This document shows positions 1 through 7,891 of a stretch of 26,861 nucleotides of DNA, piece after piece. The stretch is from Acholeplasmataceae bacterium UBA2284 (GTDB taxonomy: Bacteria > Bacillota_I > Bacilli_A > Acholeplasmatales > Acholeplasmataceae): NCBI GenBank assembly GCA_002345705.1, contig DDWO01000002.1:19117-45977 (forward strand), in the 5' to 3' direction. The notes under the pieces are model-generated. The model was given only the letters and a program-made list of their open reading frames with translations. It had not been told where the DNA came from and did not search any database. Made by a program: the position numbers and the translations under genes. Numbering within the stretch: the first letter of the stretch is position 1; each line of letters starts with the position of its first letter.

Positions 1-517
1 GTCTGGTCGTGAACTACGCTATCATGACGTTAGAAAATTTGGTACGATTACTCTGCTACCTAAGGATACATATTTAGAAACTTATCCTTTGAATCAGCTC
101 GCACCTGAGCCAAAGGATATAGGGTTTAATAAATTTTATGAAACGCTTCAGAAAAAAAGAATTGAAATTAAAGCAGTACTCTTGGATCAGCATATCATCA
201 GTGGCCTAGGTAATATCTATGTCGATGAAACATTATTTTTAGCAAGAATTCATCCAACCAGATTAGCAAATACGATTTCCTTGGATGAAACGAAGAAAAT
301 AATAGAAAGTGCAATCCAAGTCTTAGATAAAGCAACAAAACTTGGTGGAACTACGATTCGTAGCTACACCTCAAGTCTTGGCGTGCATGGTCGTTTTCAA
401 AATGAATTAAACATTCATATGAGAAAGGACCTACCGTGCCCAATCTGTCAAACAAAGATCATAAAAATGAAGGTCAAAGGACGTGGAACATATGTCTGTC
501 CAAGCTGTCAAGACTAA
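1..517 (+). CDS. mutM: Formamidopyrimidine-DNA glycosylase MutM/Fpg, 3' part
   Basis: Base-excision repair glycosylase/AP lyase that removes 8-oxoguanine and other oxidised purines from DNA. The reading frame is already open at base 2 and gives about 171 residues; the family usually has about 270-280, so the N-terminal third, including the catalytic N-terminal proline, lies outside the window. Visible family features are LRYHDVRKFGT near the cut edge, the helix-two-turn-helix region with GLGNIYVDETLF, the TTIRSYTS stretch, and a C-terminal zinc finger with CPIC and CPSC pairs, whose segment K-G-R-G-T-Y contains the conserved Arg. The in-frame TTG at 89 is internal and not a start. The 3' end overlaps coaE, so the two are probably co-transcribed; in many Firmicutes polA precedes mutM, which cannot be seen here. 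Confidence 0.96.
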   Translation, partial: SGRELRYHDVRKFGTITLLPKDTYLETYPLNQLAPEPKDIGFNKFYETLQKKRIEIKAVLLDQHIISGLGNIYVDETLFLARIHPTRLANTISLDETKKIIESAIQVLDKATKLGGTTIRSYTSSLGVHGRFQNELNIHMRKDLPCPICQTKIIKMKVKGRGTYVCPSCQD

Positions 518-1103
518 ACCAATCTTAATCGGACTTACTGGAGGAATTGGAAGTGGGAAAACCACAGCTTCTAATTATTTTCAGTCTTTAGGCATTCCAG
601 TGATTGATTCTGATTTAATCGTTAAAAGATTGTGGAAAGAAAATATGGAAATGGTTCAAAAGATTGAAAAATCCTTCGGCTTTCCTATAAAAAATGATTT
701 AGATAGGAAAAAGCTTGCTAAAATCATTTTTAATGATCAAGAAAAAAGGGAAATATTAAACGAAATCGTTCATCCCTATGTTTTTCAGGAAGTCGAAAAA
801 GAAAAATCATTTTATATGGATCGTGAATTGATCGTGATTGACATGCCTTTACTAATCGAAGTTGGTTATAGATCAAAGGTTAATTACGTATTAGTCGTTT
901 ACGTTTCAAAGGAAACGCAAATCACTAGATTAATCCAAAGAGATGAGCTTTCCATAGAGGAAGCAACCAAAAGAATAAAAGCACAAATGCCCTTAGATGA
1001 AAAACGTGCATTTGCAGATGTTATATTGAATAACGAAACGACTATTTGTGATTTATATTACCAAATTGATTCGTTTTTAAGAGGGTTAAAAGATGAAAAA
1101 TAG
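492..1103 (+). CDS. coaE: Dephospho-CoA kinase
   Basis: Catalyses the last step of coenzyme A synthesis, ATP-dependent phosphorylation of the 3'-OH of dephospho-CoA in the cytoplasm. The protein is 203 residues, normal for the family. The P-loop GGIGSGKT is at residues 17-24, followed by the conserved PVIDSD segment, and IVIDMPLLIE is the expected central strand and motif. I chose ATG 492 because AAAGGA at 476-481 lies 10 bases upstream; a GTG at 483 in the same frame is closer to that site than is usual. It starts 26 bases inside mutM and its stop lies 11 bases inside dnaB, so mutM-coaE-dnaB-dnaI look translationally coupled. Confidence 0.95.
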   Translation: MSVQAVKTKPILIGLTGGIGSGKTTASNYFQSLGIPVIDSDLIVKRLWKENMEMVQKIEKSFGFPIKNDLDRKKLAKIIFNDQEKREILNEIVHPYVFQEVEKEKSFYMDRELIVIDMPLLIEVGYRSKVNYVLVVYVSKETQITRLIQRDELSIEEATKRIKAQMPLDEKRAFADVILNNETTICDLYYQIDSFLRGLKDEK

Positions 1104-2262
1104 TTCAACTTTTCAAATTCAAAGTCAATCGGATTTAAGTGCAGCAGATTTTAAGGTGCTTGCTCTTTTGTATCAGCCATTGATGGGACTTGAAGGGCAA
1201 GCACTCTATACAACCTTTTATCAGCTAATCAATAAGACAGGAAGAAATTCATATACACATCAAGAGCTTTTTGATCTAGTCAATATCAAGCAAGTAGATT
1301 TCTTGAAGGTGAGAAATAAGCTTGAAGCATTAAATTTACTCACAGTCTATCAAAAGGAAGATATTTACTTATATTTTATGAAGGCTCCTTTAACTGCAAA
1401 GCAATTTTTAATGGATACCGTATTTGGTAGCTATCTACAAGCAGAAATTGGTGAAAAGAATTTAAACCTACTCACTGAAATGTTTAGAATTGATATACCA
1501 TCTACTGAAGGATATGAAAATATCACCAAACCATTTGATGCCTTATATGAGTTTAAGAGCTTGAGTTTACTCAATGTCTTGCATCCTCTTCAAGGTAGAG
1601 TATCCAATGGGGGATCACATATCAAGCATCAGTTCAATTATGAATCATTTGTTGAAAACCTATCAGAAAGACTCAAAAACTCACAATTGCTTACAGATAA
1701 GTTCAGAGAACAAATTAATAAAATCTCATTTGTTTATCAATTTGATGTCTCCGATATGATTGCAGTCTATGAAGGAGCAGCTAAAAATAGACAGGTCATT
1801 AACTTTGCTAACCTTAATTTAAAGGCTAAGCAATATTATGAACAAAAACATCAACTCCTAACGATAAAGAAAAAGGATTTACCAACACCAACATTAATTG
1901 GACAAGCATCACCTCAGGTCATTATCCAAAAATATGCGAAAACTGATCAACAGGGTATTGCTTTATCCGTAGCAACTCAATTACTAGAAACCAATAGTGT
2001 TGAACCGGGAATTATCAATGTTATTTTGATGTTAGTCTTAAAGCATAAGGATGGAATATTACCAAATATCAACTACATGGAGAAGGTTCTTCATGATTGG
2101 TTAAATAAGGGTGTTCAAACAACGGAAGATGCGATTAACTATTCCGCGAGTCTAGAAACACAGTATCAAGAAAAAGCAGCTCAAAGCAAGAATAAACGTA
2201 CAGCATATGAACCTGACTGGTTAGAGGATTATATTGCTGAGATTGCTAAACTGGAGGGCTAA
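1093..2262 (+). CDS. dnaB: Replication initiation/membrane attachment protein DnaB (Gram-positive type)
   Basis: Helicase co-loader of the Bacillus type (not the DnaB helicase of E. coli), which acts with DnaD and the loader DnaI at the origin or at PriA-dependent restart. The protein has 389 residues, somewhat shorter than the Bacillus protein. The N-terminal part (about 1-110) has the winged-helix pattern seen in this family (FKVLALLYQPLMGLEGQALYTTF), and the C-terminal third (about 270-350, with QKYAKTD and INYMEKVLHDW) fits the DnaB/DnaD C-terminal helical domain. Identification is strengthened by its position directly before dnaI, an order typical of Firmicutes. AGAGGG at 1080-1085 is the ribosome site. 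Its last codons carry the ribosome site for dnaI. Confidence 0.87.
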   Translation: MKNSSTFQIQSQSDLSAADFKVLALLYQPLMGLEGQALYTTFYQLINKTGRNSYTHQELFDLVNIKQVDFLKVRNKLEALNLLTVYQKEDIYLYFMKAPLTAKQFLMDTVFGSYLQAEIGEKNLNLLTEMFRIDIPSTEGYENITKPFDALYEFKSLSLLNVLHPLQGRVSNGGSHIKHQFNYESFVENLSERLKNSQLLTDKFREQINKISFVYQFDVSDMIAVYEGAAKNRQVINFANLNLKAKQYYEQKHQLLTIKKKDLPTPTLIGQASPQVIIQKYAKTDQQGIALSVATQLLETNSVEPGIINVILMLVLKHKDGILPNINYMEKVLHDWLNKGVQTTEDAINYSASLETQYQEKAAQSKNKRTAYEPDWLEDYIAEIAKLEG

Positions 2263-2263
2263 T

Positions 2264-3076
2264 ATGAACTTAGATGAAATGAGAAAAGCGATTTTAAAAG
2301 ATCCTGAAACAATGAATTTATCGATTTCTGATGTCGATATCTATAAGGTATATCAATACCTAATGGATAGAGACCAAAAAACGGTAAGAGATGGCTATCA
2401 GCCAGTTCTAAGAACGGATCCATATATTGAAATTGTTTATCGTCCAACCAAGGAAAAGGCAGATGAACTGAAAAAACAAAAAATTAGACAACACTTAAAA
2501 TTCTATGATACAGAGCTCTACATTCAAGATGCCAGTCTTGATCGTTTTGAGGTGTTCAATGAAGAAAGAGAAAAAGCCTATACACTTGCTAAGGAATTTT
2601 TAGATAACTATAAAAAGGATCGTTATTTCAAGGGTCTATACATTTACGGAAAATACGCAACAGGAAAAAGCTATCTACTTTCTGCAATCGCACAAACCTT
2701 AGCTGAAAGAAATATAAGTGTTCTATTTGTCTACATGCCTGATTTAGTTAGAAGCATTAAACAAGGAATGAGTGAAGGTAATTTAGAGGAAAGAGTGAAC
2801 CAACTTAAACAAGCAGATGTTTTAATGCTTGATGATATGGGTGGCGAAAACATGTCTGTTTGGTTTAGAGATGAAATTCTTGGACCAGTCATTCAATATA
2901 GACTTTCAGCGAAGCTTCCAGTCTTTATGTCCTCTAATCTAGAATACGTAGGACTGATTGAAGCATTAGCGATTACTAGAGATGAAACCAATCGTGTGAA
3001 GGCTGCAAGACTCATCCAAAGAATTAAGGATTTAATGACTTATGTGAAATTAACACAGGAAAATTATAAAGGATAA
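2264..3076 (+). CDS. dnaI: Helicase loader DnaI (AAA+ ATPase)
   Basis: AAA+ ATPase that loads the replicative helicase onto DNA. The protein has 270 residues from ATG 2264, chosen because GGAGGG at 2253-2258 overlaps the end of dnaB at normal spacing; an upstream TTG at 2234 lies before that site. Walker A is GKYATGKS (residues 129-136) and Walker B is VLMLDDMGGE; the ARLIQRIKDL stretch near the C-terminus supplies arginine-finger and sensor candidates. The N-terminal helicase-binding region is recognisable (DGYQPVLR...IEIVYR), but the whole protein has no cysteine. The Bacillus subtilis DnaI N-terminal domain binds zinc through cysteines, so the metal site appears to be lost here. It is followed within 10 bases by the thrS promoter. 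Confidence 0.92.
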   Translation: MNLDEMRKAILKDPETMNLSISDVDIYKVYQYLMDRDQKTVRDGYQPVLRTDPYIEIVYRPTKEKADELKKQKIRQHLKFYDTELYIQDASLDRFEVFNEEREKAYTLAKEFLDNYKKDRYFKGLYIYGKYATGKSYLLSAIAQTLAERNISVLFVYMPDLVRSIKQGMSEGNLEERVNQLKQADVLMLDDMGGENMSVWFRDEILGPVIQYRLSAKLPVFMSSNLEYVGLIEALAITRDETNRVKAARLIQRIKDLMTYVKLTQENYKG

Positions 3077-3082
3077 TAAGTC

Positions 3083-3110
3083 TTGAAAATGTTTAAATAA
3101 GTGTTATAAT
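3083..3110 (+). promoter_or_regulatory. Promoter of thrS
   Basis: TTGAAA (3083-3088), 16 bases, then TATAAT (3105-3110) preceded by TGT, which gives an extended -10. It lies just after the dnaI stop and directly before the T-box leader, so transcription should start near 3117. Confidence 0.8.
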
Positions 3111-3116
3111 ATAAAC

Positions 3117-3323
3117 ATAAACGATGAAGAGGACAAGGTTTAGTCAAGCCTAGCGACGCAGGACGGTGAAAGCTGCGAACGACAAAATCACTACCTTGGA
3201 GTTGGCTAAAAAAGATAGCCCGGGTCATGCCGTTACCCATAAGTTGAGTGCTAGGATTTATCCTAGAACTAAGGTGGTACCACGAACATATTCGTCCTTA
3301 GATATATATCTAGGGACTTTTTT
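3117..3323 (+). promoter_or_regulatory. Threonine T-box leader of thrS
   Basis: tRNA-sensing leader that permits thrS transcription when uncharged tRNA-Thr binds. The T-box core AAGGTGGTACCACG is at 3271-3284. The antiterminator is fully visible: CTAAGG (3269-3274) pairs with CCTTAG (3296-3301), ACGAA (3282-3286) pairs with TTCGT (3291-3295), and the bulge carries TGGT (3275-3278) to pair with the tRNA 3' end. Stem I closes with CAAGG (3134-3138) and CCTTG (3194-3198); the distal arm CGCAG/CTGCG (3157-3161/3173-3177) holds a GGTG loop. The specifier is probably ACT (3190-3192), or the adjacent ACC; both are threonine codons. A helix CTAGGAT/ATCCTAG precedes the T-box. Stem I is short. Confidence 0.95.
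3294..3323 (+). terminator. T-box attenuator terminator
   Basis: GTCCTTAGAT (3294-3303) pairs with ATCTAGGGAC (3308-3317) around an ATAT loop and is followed by six T. It shares CCTTAG with the antiterminator, so the two folds exclude each other. Confidence 0.93.
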
Positions 3324-3345
3324 ATTTAGAATAGGAGCGATGAAA

Positions 3346-5268
3346 ATGATTAAAATCAGTTTTCCAGATGGATCCGTTAAGGAATTCCAAATGGGTATTA
3401 GCCCTCTTGAAATCGCAGAAGGCATTTCAATGAGTTTGGCAAAAAAATCGATAGCTGCAGTTTTTAATAAGAACTATGTAGAACTATCAAGAAAATTAAA
3501 TGAGGATGGCATTTTAGAGCTACTCACAGAAAAGGATCCAAGAGTTCTTGATGTGGTTAACCACAGTACAGCACATCTAATGGCACAGGCGATTACAAAG
3601 CTATATCCAGGTGCTTGTTTTGGCGTCGGTCCCTTTATTGAAGAAGGATTCTATTATGATGTCGACTTCGGTGACGTTAAGGTTACTGATGAAGATCTTC
3701 CTAAGATTGAAAAGATGATGCTTAAGCTTGCTGAAGAAAACTATGAGATCGTTAGACATGAAGTAAGCTATGATGAAGCGAAGAAGCTATTTAAAAATGA
3801 CCCTTATAAACAAGAGCTTATTGAAGAATATAAGGATTCACAGCTCACTGTATATACTCAAGGTGATTTTAGTGACTTTTGTCGTGGTGGGCATGTCCAA
3901 TCAACTAAATTATTAAAGAACTTTAAATTGTTAAATCTTGCAGGTGCCTATTGGAGAGGTAATTCCGATAATAAAATGCTTGTTAGAGTTTATGGCACTT
4001 CATTTTTGAATAAAAAGGATTTAGATGCTCATCTTTTATTACTTGAAGAAAGAAAACAAAGAGACCATCGTAAAATTGGTAAAGAATTAGACTTATTTAT
4101 GATTTCGAAGGAAGTCGGATCTGGATTACCATTTTGGTTATCTAAAGGGGCTACTATTAGAAGAATTATCGAAAGATATATTACTGATAAGGAATTAAGT
4201 CTAGGCTATATGCATGTTTATACTCCAATTATGGCGAATGTTGAATTGTATAAGACTTCAGGACATTGGGATCACTATCAAGATTCAATGTTCCCACCAA
4301 TGGATATGGGCGATGGTGAATTATTAGTATTACGCCCTATGAACTGCCCACATCATATGCTAATTTATAAGAATGATGTACATAGCTACCGTGAATTTCC
4401 TTTAAGAATCGCTGAGCTTGGTATGATGCATCGCTATGAAAAGAGTGGGGCATTATCAGGACTTCAACGTGTAAGAGAAATGACTTTAAATGACGCACAT
4501 ATCTTTGTTCGTCCTGATCAAATCAAGGATGAATTCAAAAGAACTGTTCAGCTCATGCTAGATGTATATAAGGATTTTAATATTAATGAGTATGAGTTTA
4601 GACTAAGCTATAGAGATCCACTGGATAAGCATAAGTTTTTCCCAGATGATAACATGTGGATTGAAGCTGAAAAGATGTTAAAGGTTGCGATGGATGAAAT
4701 TGGTATGCCTTATTATGAAGCTATCGGTGAAGCAGCATTCTATGGTCCAAAGCTAGATGTTCAAGTGAAAACTGCCTTAGGTAATGCAGAAACACTATCT
4801 ACTATTCAAATAGACTTTTTATTACCACAACGATTTGATTTAACCTATGTTGGTGAGGATGGAAAAAATAATAATAGACCTGTCGTTATTCATAGAGGAA
4901 TCGTATCAACTATGGAACGCTTTGTTGCATATTTGATTGAAGAGTATAAGGGAGCATTTCCTTTCTGGCTTGCACCAGTGCAAGTTAAGGTATTACCAGT
5001 AAACGTTACACACCACCATAAGTATGTCATGGATGTTCATGAGATCTTAAGAGCAAGTGGCATTCGTGTTGAAAGTGATTTAAGAGAAGAAAAGCTTGGC
5101 TATAAGATTAGAGAGGTACAAACCTTAAAGATTCCATATTCCTTAGTATTAGGTGATAAGGAAGCAGATGAAGGATTAGTCACTTACAGAAAGTATGGTT
5201 CTCAGGACCAAGTCACTGTCTCCATCCAAGAATTTTTGGAAATTGTGTTAGCGGAAAATAAAAAATAA
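3346..5268 (+). CDS. thrS: Threonyl-tRNA synthetase
   Basis: Charges tRNA-Thr in the cytoplasm. The 640-residue protein has the full bacterial architecture: TGS domain (about 1-62), editing domain with HSTAH (His73, His77) and Cys179/His183 (in FCRGGH), class II catalytic core, and C-terminal anticodon-binding domain (from about 540). Zinc ligands are Cys334 (RPMNCPHH), His385 (NDAH) and His516 (VIHRG); motif 2 is MHRYEKSGAL and motif 3 is HRGIVSTMER. I chose ATG 3346 because AGGAG (3333-3337) is 8 bases away, whereas ATG 3340 is only 2 bases from it. The reading frame is open back into the T-box leader, but that part is untranslated RNA. Controlled by the T-box upstream; no clear terminator follows. 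Confidence 0.98.
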   Translation: MIKISFPDGSVKEFQMGISPLEIAEGISMSLAKKSIAAVFNKNYVELSRKLNEDGILELLTEKDPRVLDVVNHSTAHLMAQAITKLYPGACFGVGPFIEEGFYYDVDFGDVKVTDEDLPKIEKMMLKLAEENYEIVRHEVSYDEAKKLFKNDPYKQELIEEYKDSQLTVYTQGDFSDFCRGGHVQSTKLLKNFKLLNLAGAYWRGNSDNKMLVRVYGTSFLNKKDLDAHLLLLEERKQRDHRKIGKELDLFMISKEVGSGLPFWLSKGATIRRIIERYITDKELSLGYMHVYTPIMANVELYKTSGHWDHYQDSMFPPMDMGDGELLVLRPMNCPHHMLIYKNDVHSYREFPLRIAELGMMHRYEKSGALSGLQRVREMTLNDAHIFVRPDQIKDEFKRTVQLMLDVYKDFNINEYEFRLSYRDPLDKHKFFPDDNMWIEAEKMLKVAMDEIGMPYYEAIGEAAFYGPKLDVQVKTALGNAETLSTIQIDFLLPQRFDLTYVGEDGKNNNRPVVIHRGIVSTMERFVAYLIEEYKGAFPFWLAPVQVKVLPVNVTHHHKYVMDVHEILRASGIRVESDLREEKLGYKIREVQTLKIPYSLVLGDKEADEGLVTYRKYGSQDQVTVSIQEFLEIVLAENKK

Positions 5269-5301
5269 TCAAAAATAATTATGTTGCATTTATAATAATT
5301 A

Positions 5302-5310
5302 TGGTATAAT
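5302..5310 (+). promoter_or_regulatory. Extended -10 promoter of the micro-protein/ABC operon
   Basis: TGG-TATAAT, an extended -10 with a perfect hexamer, 27 bases before the micro-protein start. A possible -35 TTGCAT (5284-5289) is only 15 bases away. No convincing terminator separates this site from thrS, so read-through is possible. Confidence 0.6.
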
Positions 5311-5337
5311 AATGTCAGGAAGCGAGGTGGGGAACAC

Positions 5338-5475
5338 ATGAGTATACTAGGTATATTCGGTGGGATCTTAATTCTTGGCATTATTTTCGTTGTTATCTTC
5401 TTTGTCATACTTGGAGGATCAGAGGAAAAGAAAGCAAAGAAAGATGATTGGCGAGATCAACTCAATAAAAAATAA
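5338..5475 (+). CDS. 45-residue single-pass membrane micro-protein, unknown function
   Basis: Small gene that I do not recognise. ATG 5338 follows GAGGTGGGG at 5324-5332 and reads 45 codons to TAA. Residues 4-25 are a continuous hydrophobic, glycine-containing helix (ILGIFGGILILG then IIFVVIFFVILGG), followed by a highly charged tail with EEKKAKKDDW. This predicts one membrane span with the charged C-terminus in the cytoplasm. It has its own extended -10 promoter and strong ribosome site, ends 30 bases before the ABC ATPase, and no terminator intervenes, so it is probably the first gene of that operon. It could be an accessory or regulatory peptide of the transporter, but nothing in its sequence proves this. 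Confidence 0.75.
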   Translation: MSILGIFGGILILGIIFVVIFFVILGGSEEKKAKKDDWRDQLNKK

Positions 5476-5505
5476 TTTATTTTCAATAAGAAAGAAGGCA
5501 TACAT

Positions 5506-6411
5506 ATGTTAGAGGTAAAAAATGCGAGAATGCTCTATGGGGATTTGGTCGCGGTAGATAGCTTGTCATTCACGATTAAACCAGGAGACATTTTTGGTTT
5601 ACTTGGCACCAACGGTGCAGGTAAAACAACAACGTTTCGAATGATTATGGGGCTTCTTGAACCAACCCAAGGAGAAGTGTTATATAACGGAGAAAAGGTT
5701 GGATATCATAATGTCAATGAAATTGGCTATATGATTGAAGAAAGATCTTTACTCACAAAAATAACCGTTAAGGAATTGATGTTATATTTTGGTCAGCTCA
5801 AGGATATGGATACGAAGGTTATTTTAGAAAGACTTGATTATTGGCTAGAAAGATTTGATATTGTTGACTACAAGAACAAGAAAATTAAAGAACTATCTAA
5901 AGGAAACCAACAAAAAATTCAATTTATTTCAGCGATTATCAATAATCCTAAATTACTTGTATTAGATGAACCTTTTAGTGGATTAGATCCTATCAATACA
6001 GAGCTTTTTGTTGAAGTCATTCGTGATTTTCAAAAAAAAGGTTCTATGGTTGTGTTCTCATCCCATCAATTAGATCACGTTGAATCATTTTGTGAGGAAC
6101 TTATTGTTTTAGAAAAGGGTAAAGCAATTATTGAGGGAAGAATCGATCAAGTCAAAAAGGATTATAAGAAACAAAATATTAAAATCGTTGGTGATGTTGA
6201 TATTGAAACCATAAAGAAAATTCCTGGAGTTTATCAGGTGATTGAAAACTCGAATGAAATCATTGTCAAAATTGAAAGTGAAGATATAGCTAAAAATGTA
6301 TTTGAATACATTAAAACATGTAAGAACATTATGAAATATGATGTTGAACAGGCTTCCTTATCAGAGATATTTATTGCTAAAGTAGGAGGTCTTAAAAATG
6401 AAAAAATTTAA
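5506..6411 (+). CDS. ABC transporter ATP-binding protein, NatA/CcmA type
   Basis: ATPase subunit of an ABC-2 type exporter. The protein has 301 residues: a nucleotide-binding domain (about 1-220) and a C-terminal extension (about 225-300) as in NatA-like proteins. Walker A is GTNGAGKTT, the signature is LSKGNQQK, Walker B is LLVLDEPFSGLDP, and the H-loop is SSHQLDH. The signature has K in place of the usual G of LSGG, common in this subfamily. It overlaps the permease start by 14 bases, so the two form one transporter. Resemblance is to sodium exporters (NatAB) and drug or peptide exporters; the substrate cannot be read from sequence. Confidence 0.93.
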   Translation: MLEVKNARMLYGDLVAVDSLSFTIKPGDIFGLLGTNGAGKTTTFRMIMGLLEPTQGEVLYNGEKVGYHNVNEIGYMIEERSLLTKITVKELMLYFGQLKDMDTKVILERLDYWLERFDIVDYKNKKIKELSKGNQQKIQFISAIINNPKLLVLDEPFSGLDPINTELFVEVIRDFQKKGSMVVFSSHQLDHVESFCEELIVLEKGKAIIEGRIDQVKKDYKKQNIKIVGDVDIETIKKIPGVYQVIENSNEIIVKIESEDIAKNVFEYIKTCKNIMKYDVEQASLSEIFIAKVGGLKNEKI

Positions 6412-7690
6412 ATACTTAGTTAGATATGGTCTTAAAAAAAGAGTAGGTAGAAAAGCATTTTTAATCGCGAATATCGTTATAGCAATTCTATTAATCGCGA
6501 TTGTTAACCTTCCTGCAATCATTAGTTTATTTGGTGGTGGAGATGATCAAATCGAAAACATTCATATCGAGATTATCAATCAAACCAATGAAGCGAATTT
6601 AGTAACAGATCTAGATGCTTTATTTAATGTAGCAACTCCAGAAACACCATTTTATATTGTTAATTCATTATCCATTGGTGCATTTAATATAGATGAATTT
6701 TGGGCTGATAGTGAAAGAGATATTGTCTTTCACTTCACTGGAACAATTGATTCTCCAGAGATAGTAATCTATAGTAAATACCCTGAAATGAATTATATCT
6801 TCTCAAACCAAATTGAATTTTTACTAATCAATTATCAAATTGGTAATTATGAAAGACCAACATTCACTCCAGTACTCGCACCAGATTATGAAGATCCAGA
6901 TAAAGGGATGATGGTAGGATCGATTGCAAGCTTATTAATACTTCCAATGTTTATTTTAATCACGATGGCAACACAATTCGTTGGTGTTGATATCATCGAA
7001 GAAAAATCAACAAAAGCGATAGAAACGATTATCGCGTCTGTACCATCAACGATTCACTTTTTATCTAAGATTACCTCAAGTATATTCTTCGTGATTATTC
7101 AGGGAGGATTGGTATTAATCTATAGTGTGGTTGCAGCCTTGATTGGTGGAGCTCTTTCTCAAGCAGAAGCATTAGGCTTACCAACTGGTGGAGAGTCACT
7201 ATTTGCTTATTTAGCAGAAATTATTCCAAACTGGCCTATAGTCTTAATCATGGCATTACTCTTTATGCTTGTTGGAACATTGTTCTATTTAGTCGTAGCA
7301 GCCTTATTTGCATCGATGGCAGTGACTCAAGAAGATTATCAACAGTTTCAATCTCCTTTAATGCTGATGTTACTTGGTGGCTTCTACATCGGAATGTTCG
7401 CACCTATGGCAGGTGGAGATACATTCATGAGAATTATGGCATTCGTTCCAATCTTTACACCAATGGTCGCACCTATCGCATTCGCATCTGGAGTATTATC
7501 TCTTGGTGAAGCGATTATCGCGTTAATTGCTGTAATCATATTTTTCCTAGCAGCGTTATATTTTGTAGCACCTATCTATAAGGTTGCGATATTAAGCTAT
7601 GATCAAACAAAGTTCTTCAAGAGAATTAAGGATACATTTAAAAAGGCTTTCCAAAAGAATGGAAAGAAAGTAAAAAAAGAAGTAATTTAA
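6398..7690 (+). CDS. ABC-2 type permease, NatB-like
   Basis: Membrane subunit partnering the preceding ATPase. The protein has 430 residues with one N-terminal membrane span (about 20-45), a large extracytoplasmic domain (about 46-165) rich in acidic residues, then five or six spans (about 170-410) and a lysine-rich cytoplasmic tail. The motif after span 2, DIIEEKSTKAIETIIASVP, matches the EEK-x-x-x-x-E-x-L/I signature of ABC-2 exporters such as NatB. AGGAGG at 6384-6389 lies inside the ATPase gene and gives the start. Likely an exporter of ions, drugs or lipids/peptides; substrate unknown. Confidence 0.9.
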   Translation: MKKFKYLVRYGLKKRVGRKAFLIANIVIAILLIAIVNLPAIISLFGGGDDQIENIHIEIINQTNEANLVTDLDALFNVATPETPFYIVNSLSIGAFNIDEFWADSERDIVFHFTGTIDSPEIVIYSKYPEMNYIFSNQIEFLLINYQIGNYERPTFTPVLAPDYEDPDKGMMVGSIASLLILPMFILITMATQFVGVDIIEEKSTKAIETIIASVPSTIHFLSKITSSIFFVIIQGGLVLIYSVVAALIGGALSQAEALGLPTGGESLFAYLAEIIPNWPIVLIMALLFMLVGTLFYLVVAALFASMAVTQEDYQQFQSPLMLMLLGGFYIGMFAPMAGGDTFMRIMAFVPIFTPMVAPIAFASGVLSLGEAIIALIAVIIFFLAALYFVAPIYKVAILSYDQTKFFKRIKDTFKKAFQKNGKKVKKEVI

Positions 7691-7701
7691 TATAAAAAAA
7701 C

Positions 7702-7734
7702 ATGTCTGATTGTAAACATATCAGACATTTTTTT
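7702..7734 (+). terminator. Terminator of the ABC operon
   Basis: ATGTCTGAT (7702-7710) pairs with ATCAGACAT (7720-7728) around a 9-base loop and runs into seven T. It lies 11 bases after the permease stop. Confidence 0.9.
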
Positions 7735-7779
7735 ATCAATGTTAGATTGATTAGATTAAGACGAAAACTATTTTTTAGG

Positions 7780-7806
7780 TTGCAAAACAAAAAAAACATA
7801 TATAAT
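7780..7806 (+). promoter_or_regulatory. Probable promoter of the LRR lipoprotein gene
   Basis: TTGCAA (7780-7785), 15 bases, TATAAT (7801-7806). The spacer is short, and the leader to the start codon is about 80 bases and contains GGTGGGGGAACA at 7825-7836 with no open frame behind it. Confidence 0.5.
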
Positions 7807-7891
7807 ATAAATAAGAATTGATTCGGTGGGGGAACATCATCATTTGACTTGAAAACATCCATAAAGCATAATCATTCAGAAGGACAAACTG

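Noticed and set aside
3166..3345. N-terminal extension of thrS reading through the leader
   Set aside because: This stretch is the T-box RNA with a terminator hairpin; the synthetase family starts at MIKISFPDG, with AGGAG at correct spacing.
5269..5300. Terminator after thrS from ATAATTAT repeats
   Set aside because: The possible stem is A-T only and has no T run after it.
5202..5408. Minus-strand open frame after thrS
   Set aside because: Overlaps the thrS end, a promoter and the micro-protein gene; no ribosome site.
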